30,415 bases of DNA, taken from Firmicutes bacterium CAG:24053_14. GTDB lineage: Bacteria; Bacillota; Clostridia; Oscillospirales; Oscillospiraceae. The notes beneath the pieces are model-generated. The model searched no databases. It was not told where the DNA came from and worked only from the letters and a program-made list of their open reading frames with translations. Position 1 is the stretch's first letter. Every line of letters begins with the position of its first letter. Made by a program: the position numbers and the translations under genes. Shown piece after piece: positions 7,555 to 16,300 of the stretch. The stretch spans positions 1-30,415 of the forward strand of contig MNSZ01000060.1 of NCBI GenBank assembly GCA_001916715.1, read 5' to 3'.

Positions 7555-10024
7555 GTTCGTTCAGGACTTTCTGCCAATCAGGGATCTGAAGAACGGCATC
7601 ATTGAAACGACGGACGGGCGCTATATTAAGATACTGGAGATCGAACCGATCAATTTCACGCTGCGCTCCGATGAGGAGCAGTTTAATATCATCAGCAGCT
7701 TTGCCAGTTGGTTGAAGATCTCACCCACGCGCCTGCAATTCAAATCCATCACCCGGAAGGCGGACTCAGATAAGCATATCGCCATGATCCGGGAGGAGCT
7801 GGATGCAGAAGACAATCCTCAGTGCAAGGAGCTTGGCGAGGATTATATCAAGCTGATCAAAGACGTAGGCAATCGAGAGGCGCTCACAAGGCGCTTCTTT
7901 TTGATTTTTCAGTATGAGGCGATCGGCCGCAACGAGAGTGACGACTACGCAAAGATCTACGGCATGCTGCAGTCAGCCGAACAGAATGCACGGGCCTATT
8001 TCGCCCAGTGCGGCAACAGCATTATCCAACCCAAGGACCCGGACGAGGCCACGGCGGAGATGCTGTATATGTTCTTCAATCGGCGCTCCTGTGTAGACGA
8101 GCCCTTTTCCGCCCGGGTCAACCGCGTGGTAGTCGATACCATGGCGGCTAAAAAGAAGGTTATCGGCCTCGACCCCGTCCCGCATATCCGCATGGCGCAT
8201 TTTCTGGCGCCCCGCGGCATTGATCTGAGCCATTACAACTACATCATCATGGACGGGCTGTACTACTCGTTTCTTTACATCAAAGCAAACGGGTATCCCA
8301 ACCGGGTCCGGGCAGGCTGGATGTCCTCGCTCATCAACGCCGGGGACGGTATTGATGTGGATGTGCATCTGAGGCGGGAGAACCGCAGCAAGACCATTGA
8401 TAAGGTGGCGCAGCGAATCCGTCTCAACCGCACCAAGCTCAAGGGGATGCAGGACACCAGCACCGACTATGAGGAGTTGGCGAATTCCATCCAGGCGGGA
8501 TATTTCATCAAAAGCGGGATTGCCAACTATAACGAAGATCTCTTTTACATGAGCGTGTTTATCACGGTCTCGGCGAAAACCTATGAGGAGCTTCTGTGGC
8601 GCAAGCAGCAGATGGTGGATATGCTCAAGAGCATGGACATGTACACCAGCGAATGCAATTTCCAGCAGGAGGCGGCATTGCAATCGGTGATGCCCTTTTT
8701 GAAGATTTCCCCGAAGCTGGAGAAGAAGGCGCAGCGCAATGTGCTCACCAGCGGCGCCGCCTCCACTTATATTTTTACCAGCTTCGAGATGTCGGACGAC
8801 ACCGGCGTGCTGCTGGGCGTCAACCGGCACAACAACTCGCTGTGCATCGTGGATCTGTTCAACACCAAGATGCACAAGAATGCGAACCTGAATCTGCTCG
8901 GCACTTCGGGCGCAGGAAAGACGTTTACGATGCAACTTCTCGCCCTCAGGATGCGGATGCGCGGCATCCAGTGCTATATCCTGGCTCCCATCAAGGGACA
9001 TGAGTTCCGCCGCGCCTGCAATAAGGTTGGCGGCGAGTTTATCAAAATCGCACCGGGCTCGCCGCACTGCATCAACGTGATGGAGATCCGGCACACGATC
9101 TCGCCGGAGATGGAGCTGATCGATGAGATTGACTACAGTGAGCTGGACTCCATGCTCGCAAGGAAGATCCAGCAGCTCATGACCTTCTTCGGTCTGCTCA
9201 TACCGGACATGTCCAACGAGGAGGAGCAGATGCTGGATGAAGCCCTCATCAAGACCTATGCGGAGTTCGGCATCACCCACGACAACATTTCCATTTATGA
9301 GGACATTACGGCCACTCCGCCGAAGATGAAGCGGATGCCCATCCTGGGCGATCTGCACAAGCATCTGCTGGAAAACCCTATGACGCAAAGGCTGGCGGCC
9401 ATCATCAGCCGCTTTGTTACCGGCTCCGCCCAGAGTTTCAATCAGCAGACCAATGTGGACTTGAGCAACAAGTATATCGTCCTCGACCTGTCCGAGCTAA
9501 AGGGCAAGCTCCTTCCCGTTGGTATGTTCATTGCGCTTGATTATGTTTGGGACCAGGTGAAGTCTGACCGCACCAAGCGCAAGGCCATCTACATCGATGA
9601 AATTTGGCAGCTGATCGGGGCCAGCTCGAACCGGATGGCCGCTGAATTTTGTTTGGAGGTTTTTAAGGTCTGCAGGGGCTTCGGAGCGTCAGCCATTTGT
9701 GCGAGTCAGGATCTCTCCGATTTCTTTGGCCTCGAAGACGGGAAGTATGGGCGCGCCATTATCAACAACAGTAAAAACAAGATCATTCTCAATCTGGAGC
9801 CGGATGAGGCGCAGTACGTGCAGGAAACGCTCAAGCTCACCCGCACGGAGATTCGCGCCATTACCCAATTTGAACGCGGCGAGGCGCTCATCAGCTCCAA
9901 TAACAACAAAGTGCCGGTGGTGGTAAAGGCGTCCAAGACAGAGACGGAAATGATAACCACAGACCGGGCCGAGCTGGAGGCCATCCTCCGTGAACGGCAG
10001 AAAGAGAAAACGCATAGTGCTTAA
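7505..10024 (+). CDS. virB4: VirB4-family conjugation ATPase
   Basis: The 839-residue product starts at ATG 7505 behind AGGAGGATA. The N-terminal half is a CagE/TrbE-like domain. The C-terminal half is a RecA-like motor with Walker A GTSGAGKT at residues 466-473 and Walker B KAIYIDE at 693-699, with later conserved ASQDLSDFF and SKNKIILN segments. VirB4 proteins power pilus or channel assembly and substrate transfer at the inner face of the membrane. Length and motifs are normal for Gram-positive VirB4 (TraE/ConE type). It overlaps the PrgI-like gene and is followed 47 bases later by the DUF5697-like gene. A 471-codon antisense frame covers much of it but is a coding shadow. Confidence 0.95.
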   Translation: MTKAKSKRKSAKSEKLEFVQDFLPIRDLKNGIIETTDGRYIKILEIEPINFTLRSDEEQFNIISSFASWLKISPTRLQFKSITRKADSDKHIAMIREELDAEDNPQCKELGEDYIKLIKDVGNREALTRRFFLIFQYEAIGRNESDDYAKIYGMLQSAEQNARAYFAQCGNSIIQPKDPDEATAEMLYMFFNRRSCVDEPFSARVNRVVVDTMAAKKKVIGLDPVPHIRMAHFLAPRGIDLSHYNYIIMDGLYYSFLYIKANGYPNRVRAGWMSSLINAGDGIDVDVHLRRENRSKTIDKVAQRIRLNRTKLKGMQDTSTDYEELANSIQAGYFIKSGIANYNEDLFYMSVFITVSAKTYEELLWRKQQMVDMLKSMDMYTSECNFQQEAALQSVMPFLKISPKLEKKAQRNVLTSGAASTYIFTSFEMSDDTGVLLGVNRHNNSLCIVDLFNTKMHKNANLNLLGTSGAGKTFTMQLLALRMRMRGIQCYILAPIKGHEFRRACNKVGGEFIKIAPGSPHCINVMEIRHTISPEMELIDEIDYSELDSMLARKIQQLMTFFGLLIPDMSNEEEQMLDEALIKTYAEFGITHDNISIYEDITATPPKMKRMPILGDLHKHLLENPMTQRLAAIISRFVTGSAQSFNQQTNVDLSNKYIVLDLSELKGKLLPVGMFIALDYVWDQVKSDRTKRKAIYIDEIWQLIGASSNRMAAEFCLEVFKVCRGFGASAICASQDLSDFFGLEDGKYGRAIINNSKNKIILNLEPDEAQYVQETLKLTRTEIRAITQFERGEALISSNNNKVPVVVKASKTETEMITTDRAELEAILRERQKEKTHSA

Positions 10025-10071
10025 AATGCGTATTCCCATCAAAATACGCACAATCAGGAGGTGAAATCGAA

Positions 10072-10638
10072 ATGCTGCTTGATGATGAAAGGCATGTGGT
10101 CAAATGGCTCTCCCAATACGGTGCACTTCCCAAAGCACAGGTCATCCGCCTGCTTCGGGATAAATCGCCCCAGACAGCGGAAAAGATCATCCGCAACCTC
10201 AAACGGGATCTGCGGATCTCCGATGTGGGCGGCGGATATTACCTGGGGCTGGACGACATGTGCAAGCCCGACCAGCGCATTATCCTTGCGGTGTGGGTGC
10301 TGCTGCGCTTTATCGACTATGTGGACCCCATGGCTCACTACCCGGCGGTGTACCCGTCACAGCTCTTCTTTTTGAAGGGGAATACAGGCTACGAAATTGT
10401 TGTCCTCTATGACGGCGAACAGCACCTGACCAAGCTGTTGCAGCCCCAGGACGAGGACATGAAATACATCATCGTCTTGCCCAACATCAACATGGCGCCG
10501 CAGCTCATTTTGCCGCAGGCGCCATGCTTGTTTGCTACCGTCAACTTCTCCGGGCAGGAGGAGCCGGACATTACATTCTATGCGGAGGAGGTTGCAGCCA
10601 ATGGAAACGAACGAATCCTTTGCCCGGACGCTGGCTAA
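10072..10638 (+). CDS. DUF5697-like ICE accessory protein with winged helix
   Basis: ATG 10072 follows AGGAGGTGA. The 188-residue product opens with a winged-helix-like domain (about 1-58: YGALPKAQVIRLL, then a recognition-helix stretch and a GGGYYLG wing). A second mixed alpha/beta part (about 65-180) includes VLLRFIDYVD and MKYIIVLPNI. I associate this pattern with DUF5697, found beside T4SS genes of Clostridia ICEs; this is recall, not a search. It may bind DNA near oriT or act as a regulator. The next gene starts 38 bases before its stop, so the two are translationally coupled. Confidence 0.65.
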   Translation: MLLDDERHVVKWLSQYGALPKAQVIRLLRDKSPQTAEKIIRNLKRDLRISDVGGGYYLGLDDMCKPDQRIILAVWVLLRFIDYVDPMAHYPAVYPSQLFFLKGNTGYEIVVLYDGEQHLTKLLQPQDEDMKYIIVLPNINMAPQLILPQAPCLFATVNFSGQEEPDITFYAEEVAANGNERILCPDAG

Positions 10639-11305
10639 GTTTGAAAATCAACTTCGAAAGCTGGACATGGCGGCGAAAAACACACGCTATATGTTTGAGA
10701 TCGGCAATATGGAACTCGCCTATGAGGTGGCGCTTCGTCTGGCGGACGTCAGCGAGCGCATAACCCTTTTGGCTCGGGCACTGCCGGCCTACACCGGTAA
10801 TCCCCTGGCGGCGCAGGATGTGGAAAACCTGATCCGGCAGCACATCTCTGTGGAGATCGGGTTTACCATGGAAGGCTGGTTTTGTGTGCGGATCCCGCTT
10901 TTGCTTCCCAAGAAGGAAGCAGGCTCGGCGAATTATATCCGCTCCTTCCTCTATCCGGCTATACGGGAGTTCTTCGCAGATAAACCGCCGGTGCGGTATT
11001 CCGACTGCGTGCTGATCTACCGGCATGTCTATGATCAAAGACGCCCGGAACGGCAGCGGAGGGACCATGACAACATTGAGATCAATATGGTGTCGGATAT
11101 CATCGCCCTGTATGTGATGGACGATGACGCACCCTCTCTGTGCCGCCATTATTACTGCAGCGCAGCCGGCAGCGAGGAGCGCACTGAGGTCTATGTAGTT
11201 CCGACGTGCGACTTTCCGAACTGGCTGATTACCGAAAAGGTGATCCCGGACGAGGGGGTGATGCTATATGAAAACGACCCGGGAAGGGGCAAAAAAGGTA
11301 TGTAA
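10601..11305 (+). CDS. DUF6100-like ICE accessory protein
   Basis: The 234-residue product starts at ATG 10601 behind GGAGGAG; the open frame extends further upstream only because it overlaps the previous gene. Residues 1-60 are helical with a Leu/charged pattern, and the rest is mixed, with MEGWFCVRIPLLLPK and VRYSDCVLIYRHVYD as the most regular stretches. No catalytic signature is visible and there is no signal peptide or membrane span. I associate it with DUF6100, seen in the same neighbourhood as DUF5697 and TraG in Firmicutes ICEs; the function is unknown. A terminator-like hairpin begins 44 bases after the stop. Confidence 0.6.
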   Translation: METNESFARTLAKFENQLRKLDMAAKNTRYMFEIGNMELAYEVALRLADVSERITLLARALPAYTGNPLAAQDVENLIRQHISVEIGFTMEGWFCVRIPLLLPKKEAGSANYIRSFLYPAIREFFADKPPVRYSDCVLIYRHVYDQRRPERQRRDHDNIEINMVSDIIALYVMDDDAPSLCRHYYCSAAGSEERTEVYVVPTCDFPNWLITEKVIPDEGVMLYENDPGRGKKGM

Positions 11306-11348
11306 AAACGGCCTGAAATGCGGCTCTCAAGAATACAGCTGTTTGAAA

Positions 11349-11391
11349 CCCTCCAAAACGCCGGAAATACGGGCGTTTCCGAGGGCTTTTC
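11349..11391 (+). terminator. Probable intrinsic terminator inside the T4SS block
   Basis: CCCTC (11349-11353) and AAACGCC (11356-11362) pair with GGCGTTT (11372-11378) and GAGGG (11381-11385), leaving a 2x2 internal loop and a 9-base apex. CTTTTCT follows. The T tract is short, so termination may be partial. Confidence 0.5.
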
Positions 11392-11401
11392 TGTGGGGAA
11401 A

Positions 11402-11433
11402 TTCCGACATCGAGAGCAGTCATGATGTCGGAA
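11402..11433 (+). promoter_or_regulatory. Perfect 10-bp hairpin covering the start codon
   Basis: TTCCGACATC (11402-11411) is the exact complement of GATGTCGGAA (11424-11433). The 3' arm contains the start codon at 11425 and overlaps the one at 11422. In mRNA this would hide the initiation region. No good ribosome binding site is visible in front of the start, which also points to controlled or weak translation. Confidence 0.45.
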
Positions 11434-12612
11434 AATGCCCGCATGCTTGGGTTTGAAAAAATGCTCACCCTGCGACCCGGCAGTCAGGCGCATCGGCTCG
11501 TCACTACGCTTGCCATCACCGGCGAATACCCTGTTTGCACTCTGAAGCTGCTCGGCAATGAGCGTGTGATCAAGGCGCTTGTTCACAGGCTGACATCCAT
11601 TCAGGAGATTCGCAACCCTGAAACTGGCGAGCGCATCACGACAAAGCTGCTGCAGTTGAGTGGCAGGGGCTCTGCGAAATCCGTTCGGTTCTACAAGGGC
11701 GCTCTCCCCATACTGGAATGGATCCATCCCGACGCCTGCCGATATTACATGGAGTCTTTCTGGGGACATCGCTTCCCCGGCGATGCGGCGCATCGGGATC
11801 GCAATCTGCGTGTCGCCGAGGCGATGGCTATGTGCGCTGGCTCCGGAATCGAGTCCTGCCCATATGCCCTGCCCAAACTGCAAAACAGGGAGATACGCCG
11901 GACAGTGCCTGGCACGCCCGTCTTTTACCTGGCGAGGGACATTAAGAAAATCAGTCTGGCAGAGCAGAACAAAACCATGTTCGCACGCATGGTGGGCGCC
12001 CTGTTTTATCCTGGCGGCTGCTACGCTGTGTATAACTCCCGCAGCGCAGCGATGAAATGGAACGGGATGGGCGAGTTTAAGGCGCTGCACAATCTGATCG
12101 AGGTCGCCCGTATGAATGCCAGTCTTCAGGAGCTGGACTCGGCGGTTTTGTTTGGTGAGTCTGGGGAAACGGCGCTGCAGACGCTGCTGGAATCCGAGAA
12201 GAGCCGGCGGCTGGAGCTGCGCTTTGACGGAATCTACCGCCATGTGCATTTCATCCCCATGAATGCCGACGGAATGCGGCGACTTAGAATGCTCACTCTC
12301 CCAGACTGGAATGAAAGGCTGATGGATCTGCTGTTCGAGCCCGGCAGCAGGTCATATAATAAGGGCTTCATGGAATACGACGCCTGTGTGGACGGCGTTT
12401 ATATATTTTCGCATCTGGATGGCGACCTTGCCAGGCTCATCCGCTTCCGCGAAGCAGTCAATCCCCAGACCGGACGGTTTGAGGTGCTCTGCTTCCCGGA
12501 CCAGGTGCCCCTCCTCCGGGAATATCTGGCCCCGCATGTTACGCTCAAGACCATCGACATGGACTCGGTGGAGGCGGAGCTTGGGGCCGGATCGGAGGAG
12601 TTACTTGAATGA
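11422..12612 (+). CDS. Unknown ICE protein, replication-relaxation-like N-terminus
   Basis: The frame codes for 396 residues from ATG 11422; ATG 11425 and ATG 11443 are alternatives, and none has a convincing ribosome binding site. Residues about 15-100 look like a winged-helix domain of the type seen in replication-relaxation proteins (HRLVTTLAITGEYPV, then VRFYKGALPILEWI). The middle part (about 170-240) has regular strands and helices with FYLARDIKKI and MVGALFYPGGCYAVY. No HUH or other relaxase motif is seen. The start lies in a hairpin and behind a terminator-like structure, so expression may be set apart from the upstream T4SS genes. It ends within the VirD4 start region, with an 8-base overlap, so it is probably coupled to VirD4. 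The function is unknown. Confidence 0.65.
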   Translation: MMSENARMLGFEKMLTLRPGSQAHRLVTTLAITGEYPVCTLKLLGNERVIKALVHRLTSIQEIRNPETGERITTKLLQLSGRGSAKSVRFYKGALPILEWIHPDACRYYMESFWGHRFPGDAAHRDRNLRVAEAMAMCAGSGIESCPYALPKLQNREIRRTVPGTPVFYLARDIKKISLAEQNKTMFARMVGALFYPGGCYAVYNSRSAAMKWNGMGEFKALHNLIEVARMNASLQELDSAVLFGESGETALQTLLESEKSRRLELRFDGIYRHVHFIPMNADGMRRLRMLTLPDWNERLMDLLFEPGSRSYNKGFMEYDACVDGVYIFSHLDGDLARLIRFREAVNPQTGRFEVLCFPDQVPLLREYLAPHVTLKTIDMDSVEAELGAGSEELLE

Positions 12613-14470
12613 TAAGACCCGGAAAATAGGAATCATCGCCGCCGCCATACTGGGTTCGGCGGCGCTCTTTTACCTGGGCGGAATGCTTGGCCAGCTGATG
12701 GAGAACTATGACGCATGGCTGAATGCCGGCGGTATGACGGGTCAGGCAACACTCGCCTCGGTAGACTGGAATCCGCTTGTGTGTTTTCGCTTCGCCTTCA
12801 GCAGATCCGGACTCAAAGGGCTTGGCTTCCTGATACTGGCCGGAGCGGGTATCGCAGCCTATGTAAAGCTGCACGACCGCTTCAGCAGTAAGGATTACGA
12901 TCCCCGCGGGTTTACCCGCAGCAAATACGGTACCTATGGCACCGCTGCCTGGATGAGCGATAAGGAAATGCGAGAGATTCTGGAGGTGAAATCGTTCGAG
13001 CAGGCAGATGGCGTCATTCTCGGAGAGAAGAATGGTTCTGCCGTCTGCTTACCCCAAAACACCAGACTCAACCGGCACATCGCTGTATTCGGTGCGTCCG
13101 GGACCATGAAGTCCAGAGGCGTCATCCGTCCGGCGCTCTTTACTATACTGAAACGCGGGGAATCCGCAGTGATCACAGACCCCAAGGGCGAACTCTACAG
13201 CGACACTGCCGAGATGTTCCGCAGGAATGGGTATGAGGTGAAGGTGTTCAATCTCGTGAACCCGGCGCATGGCGACTCGTGGAACTGCATGTCTGACCTG
13301 AACGGCGACACCCTGCTGGCGCAGGTGCTCGTAAACGTCATCATCGCCAACACCAGCGAGGGCAAGGGCGACCATTTCTGGGATAACGGCGAGGCCAATC
13401 TGCTCAAGGCGTTGGTTCTATATATCGACCAGGACAGGAGCCGTAGCCCCGCAGAGAAAAACCTTGCCGCAGTCTACCAGCTGCTGACCCGTAACAGCGA
13501 GCGGCAGCTGACCGCCCTCTTTGAAAAGCTGCCACTCGACCATCCGGCCCGTGCGCCCTTTAATCTGTTTGCGCAGGCGAGCGACACCGTCCGCTCCGGC
13601 ATCGTCCTCGGTCTGGGCACGCGGCTCCAGGTTCTTCAGAACGAGGCGGTCCGCAATATCATCAGCCGCAGCGATATCGATCTAACAGCTCCCGGCAGGC
13701 GCAAATGCGCCTATTTCGTCATACTGAGCGACCAGGACACGACGATGGCATTTTTATCATCCCTGTTCTTCTCGTTCCTGTTCATCAAGCTCACCCGGTA
13801 TGCGGACAGCACACCGGAGATGCGCTGCGCAGTGCCCGTCAATCTCATCTTTGATGAGTTCAACAATGTGGGAAAGCTGGGCGGCGCAGCAGACGGTTCA
13901 GATTTTGCCAGGACGCTCTCAGTCATCCGGAGCAGGGCCATTTATGTGATGCTGGCGGTGCAGAGCCTAGGGCAGCTGCAAAACCGGTACCCCAACAACC
14001 TCTGGGCCGAGATTATCGGCAATGTGGATCTGCAGCTCATGCTCGGATGCACGGACGACGTTACAGCGGACTACTTTTCCGTGCGCAGCGGGGATATGTC
14101 TATCGAAGTAAACTCGACCATGACCGTCAAAAAGACCATTGCCGTCGCCCAGGTTATCCCTCAATACCGTCATACCGAGGGGCAGGGCAAGCGGCGGCTG
14201 CTCACACCGGACGAGGTGCTCCGGATACCAAACGATGAACTCCTTGTGGTCATCCGCGGGCACAATGTGCTCAAGCTTCGCAAGCTGGACTACGAAAAAC
14301 TGCCGATGGCAAAGCAAATCGTCCGCACGAGCATCATGGACTACAGCCCGGCGCCGGCATTTGTCCAACCGTCCCAGACTGATTTTACCCCGCCGCCGGA
14401 GGAGCAGAAACCGGCAGGTAAGAAACGAAAGAGCCTATACAGCTCAGCTGCACCGCCAACTGAATTTTAA
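12605..14470 (+). CDS. virD4: VirD4/TraG-family type IV coupling protein
   Basis: I chose TTG 12605 because GGAGGAG (12594-12600) precedes it and the first residues (LNDKTRK, then a membrane span) fit the family; the longer frame upstream overlaps another gene. The product is 621 residues, with membrane spans at about 8-30 and 62-82. Walker A is GASGTMKS (163-170), with Met where a Gly is usual; I recall this variant from other Firmicutes TraG proteins. Walker B is LIFDEF (414-419). The Pro-rich C-terminus carries SQTDFTPPPEE. Coupling proteins bring the relaxase-DNA complex to the T4SS channel. The TAA stop is part of the TTAA duplicated by the insertion sequence that follows, so the reading frame is intact but its downstream partner is displaced. 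Confidence 0.9.
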   Translation: MNDKTRKIGIIAAAILGSAALFYLGGMLGQLMENYDAWLNAGGMTGQATLASVDWNPLVCFRFAFSRSGLKGLGFLILAGAGIAAYVKLHDRFSSKDYDPRGFTRSKYGTYGTAAWMSDKEMREILEVKSFEQADGVILGEKNGSAVCLPQNTRLNRHIAVFGASGTMKSRGVIRPALFTILKRGESAVITDPKGELYSDTAEMFRRNGYEVKVFNLVNPAHGDSWNCMSDLNGDTLLAQVLVNVIIANTSEGKGDHFWDNGEANLLKALVLYIDQDRSRSPAEKNLAAVYQLLTRNSERQLTALFEKLPLDHPARAPFNLFAQASDTVRSGIVLGLGTRLQVLQNEAVRNIISRSDIDLTAPGRRKCAYFVILSDQDTTMAFLSSLFFSFLFIKLTRYADSTPEMRCAVPVNLIFDEFNNVGKLGGAADGSDFARTLSVIRSRAIYVMLAVQSLGQLQNRYPNNLWAEIIGNVDLQLMLGCTDDVTADYFSVRSGDMSIEVNSTMTVKKTIAVAQVIPQYRHTEGQGKRRLLTPDEVLRIPNDELLVVIRGHNVLKLRKLDYEKLPMAKQIVRTSIMDYSPAPAFVQPSQTDFTPPPEEQKPAGKKRKSLYSSAAPPTEF

Positions 14471-14487
14471 ATAGGCTCTCGGAATCT
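14471..14487 (+). repeat. Left terminal inverted repeat of the 1.8-kb IS
   Basis: Sixteen of 17 bases match the complement of the right end. The outermost base follows the TTAA duplication directly. Confidence 0.8.
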
Positions 14488-14628
14488 TGAGTAGATTTCA
14501 CCCTCAGACCGGGGCCGGACAACGAGAGGGGGTAGATAGACCCGAAAAGCGAAATGGCAACGGAAATTGGCAAAGCAAAGCAAACGTATAGCTGGATACG
14601 CCTTTTCAAGAGTATTCAGTTTCCCCGT

Positions 14629-16110
14629 TTAGGCAGCGGCTTTTAGTGCTGTTCGGAAGGCCGATTCATGTGGCAAGTCCCATGCCACTAAGTGTTGGAG
14701 CATCATAGTGGCGTAGAGGCGACAGTACCACATTTTCGAGCAACGGTGGTGTCCGCCCTCCAGATTGAAGTCGTTTTTAATACGCTTGTTGCACCGTTCA
14801 GAGGAAGTCCGGGCAGCGTATTCCGTTTCCCACTCTGCTGAGTCCCGTGGCGGGATATTGATGAGACGAGGATTGTCTTTCATGGCGAGGTGGACAGTGG
14901 GGCCAAACTTGGACGAAGAACAAGGATTTTCGCATGAGCAGACACCGGATATCCGGTTCGTCAGAGGGCATCGGAACTTAGAGCGGCGCTTGGCCAGTTC
15001 AACTCCATCGTGTCGCATTTTAAGTCCAGCCAAACAGACAGGGACGCCATCACCACCAATGGTGAAGTCATCCTTGTATTTCTGCTTAATCCCCCGCTTC
15101 ACATTCAAATCAATGAATGGAACGATGTGATTTTTCCGGCAGTATTCGTAAACAGGCATAGCATCGTGGGCGGAGTCCAGCAGCAGTTTAGACACTGTGA
15201 AGTCCGGCAAGAAGGTCTTCATTGTGAAAAAGGTGTTGGCAAACCCCAAAGCATCGTGGCGAGAGGCCGAATGCAGCAAAGGAAACACCGGCAAATCGTT
15301 CTCAGAGTCTGAAGCAGTGAACATATAGAGGGCATAGCCGTTGTAGAAGCGTCCTCTGTGTGAATCCCAGCCACTATCACAGTCCGGTTGCGAAAAATAC
15401 CTGTTGCACGAGCAATCTGAAATGCCCTGTTCTTTGCACTTACACAGCCTCATTTTGCGTTGCTGTGCTGAGGTTGCGACGGGGGTTCCATCCCCAGAAA
15501 GAGCCAGAGCAGACGGGTTGATTAAACCCCTGGCAGTTGACTCGTCCAGAAATTCCTGCTTAAACACCTTAAAGAGAAGAGCATAAGGCTGCTTCTCAGA
15601 AGGAGCCTGTTTTTCAAGTTGCTGAATCAGCTCACCAACAGTCAGTATTTCAACTGATTCGGCCTTTTCTCCCTTCTTAGGCTTCTTCACCTTCCGCTTG
15701 GGCGGTTGTTCGTGGGGCTGTATGTTGCTCGTGTCAAGCTGCCAGAGTCGGGAGAAGAAGTTTGCAAAGGTGCCAATTCCAGGCGTATCTCCAAACTTGA
15801 ATCCGCTCAGGATGGCGTAAGCAGGCACCGTTTTCATCTGTTCTACCCACTTCGTGTAGGACGGAACCCCCAAGGCGATGGACAGCAAAACAGAGCGCAG
15901 CATACAAGACGGAGGTCTTGGTTTTGGTCCAAACCGGGAGTAGCACTCCTGCATGAGCGTGTCAATGCCCGTCAGGTTCTTCTCCCAAAAGCACTCGGCA
16001 ATGTCCAATAGCCTATCCGGCAATTCTGCCGGGTTGGCATAGTGGTTGCGCAACTGCTCAACCACAAAATTCTGGTAGGCCATATGGCCACCGGGATAAA
16101 TCGGTAACAT
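14629..16110 (-). CDS. DDE transposase of the 1.8-kb IS
   Basis: The start at 16110 (minus strand) follows AGGGGG with 8-base spacing, which is better than the outer ATG at 16170; this gives 493 residues. An N-terminal helical part (LRSVLLSIALGVPSYTKWV, then a DTPGIGTFANFFSRLW segment like that preceding the catalytic core of IS1182-type enzymes) leads to a DDE core. Asp occurs in SGDGTPVATS, a second Asp in LLLDSAHDA, and Glu in TSSERCNKRIK. A Cys-rich insert (CKCKEQGISDCSC, and later CSCENPCSSS) lies within the core and may bind metal. IS1182-like or an unclassified family is my best guess. The frame is intact, so the element may be active. Its gene runs against the surrounding ICE genes. 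Confidence 0.85.
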   Translation of the reverse strand: MLPIYPGGHMAYQNFVVEQLRNHYANPAELPDRLLDIAECFWEKNLTGIDTLMQECYSRFGPKPRPPSCMLRSVLLSIALGVPSYTKWVEQMKTVPAYAILSGFKFGDTPGIGTFANFFSRLWQLDTSNIQPHEQPPKRKVKKPKKGEKAESVEILTVGELIQQLEKQAPSEKQPYALLFKVFKQEFLDESTARGLINPSALALSGDGTPVATSAQQRKMRLCKCKEQGISDCSCNRYFSQPDCDSGWDSHRGRFYNGYALYMFTASDSENDLPVFPLLHSASRHDALGFANTFFTMKTFLPDFTVSKLLLDSAHDAMPVYEYCRKNHIVPFIDLNVKRGIKQKYKDDFTIGGDGVPVCLAGLKMRHDGVELAKRRSKFRCPLTNRISGVCSCENPCSSSKFGPTVHLAMKDNPRLINIPPRDSAEWETEYAARTSSERCNKRIKNDFNLEGGHHRCSKMWYCRLYATMMLQHLVAWDLPHESAFRTALKAAA

Positions 16111-16261
16111 CGAAGTCGCCCCCTGTTCGCAAAAAGTCACTTCTGTAAACAAGGGCGCGAAGCGCCACATTTTTTTGGCCGTTTGTCAAGCCCTTTTTGA
16201 AAAAAAGTGGGTGATTTCGATAAAAAAGGAACCTCCAACCCAAGTGATTTCAATGGGTTAG

Positions 16262-16278
16262 AGATTCCGAGAGTCTAT
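16262..16278 (-). repeat. Right terminal inverted repeat of the 1.8-kb IS
   Basis: It is the complement of the left end with one mismatch (A for G). It is followed by TTAA and then by the ribosome binding site of the S1-domain gene. Confidence 0.8.
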
Positions 16279-16300
16279 TTAATTGACAGGAGGAAATACC

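Larger units (their letters stand above)
14471..16278 (-). mobile_element. Insertion sequence, 1808 bp, TTAA target duplication
   Basis: The ends are 17-bp inverted repeats (ATAGGCTCTCGGAATCT at 14471-14487, and its complement with one mismatch at 16262-16278). Both are flanked by TTAA (14467-14470 and 16279-16282), a likely 4-bp target duplication. The element encodes one DDE transposase on the minus strand. Removing it restores a tight VirD4 to S1-protein junction with only 18 bases between stop and start. Confidence 0.85.

Noticed and set aside
7973..9388. Long minus-strand open frame (471 codons)
   Set aside because: It mirrors the VirB4 gene codon structure, has His/Arg/Leu-rich low-quality protein and no ribosome binding site; it is a shadow of the real gene.
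11191..12249. Minus-strand open frame of 352 codons
   Set aside because: It is antisense to the 11422-12612 gene and the end of the DUF6100-like gene, without start signals.
16283..16288. TTGACA next to the right IS end as a -35 box
   Set aside because: It lies only 12 bases before the ATG at 16301, leaving no room for a -10 box and a leader.
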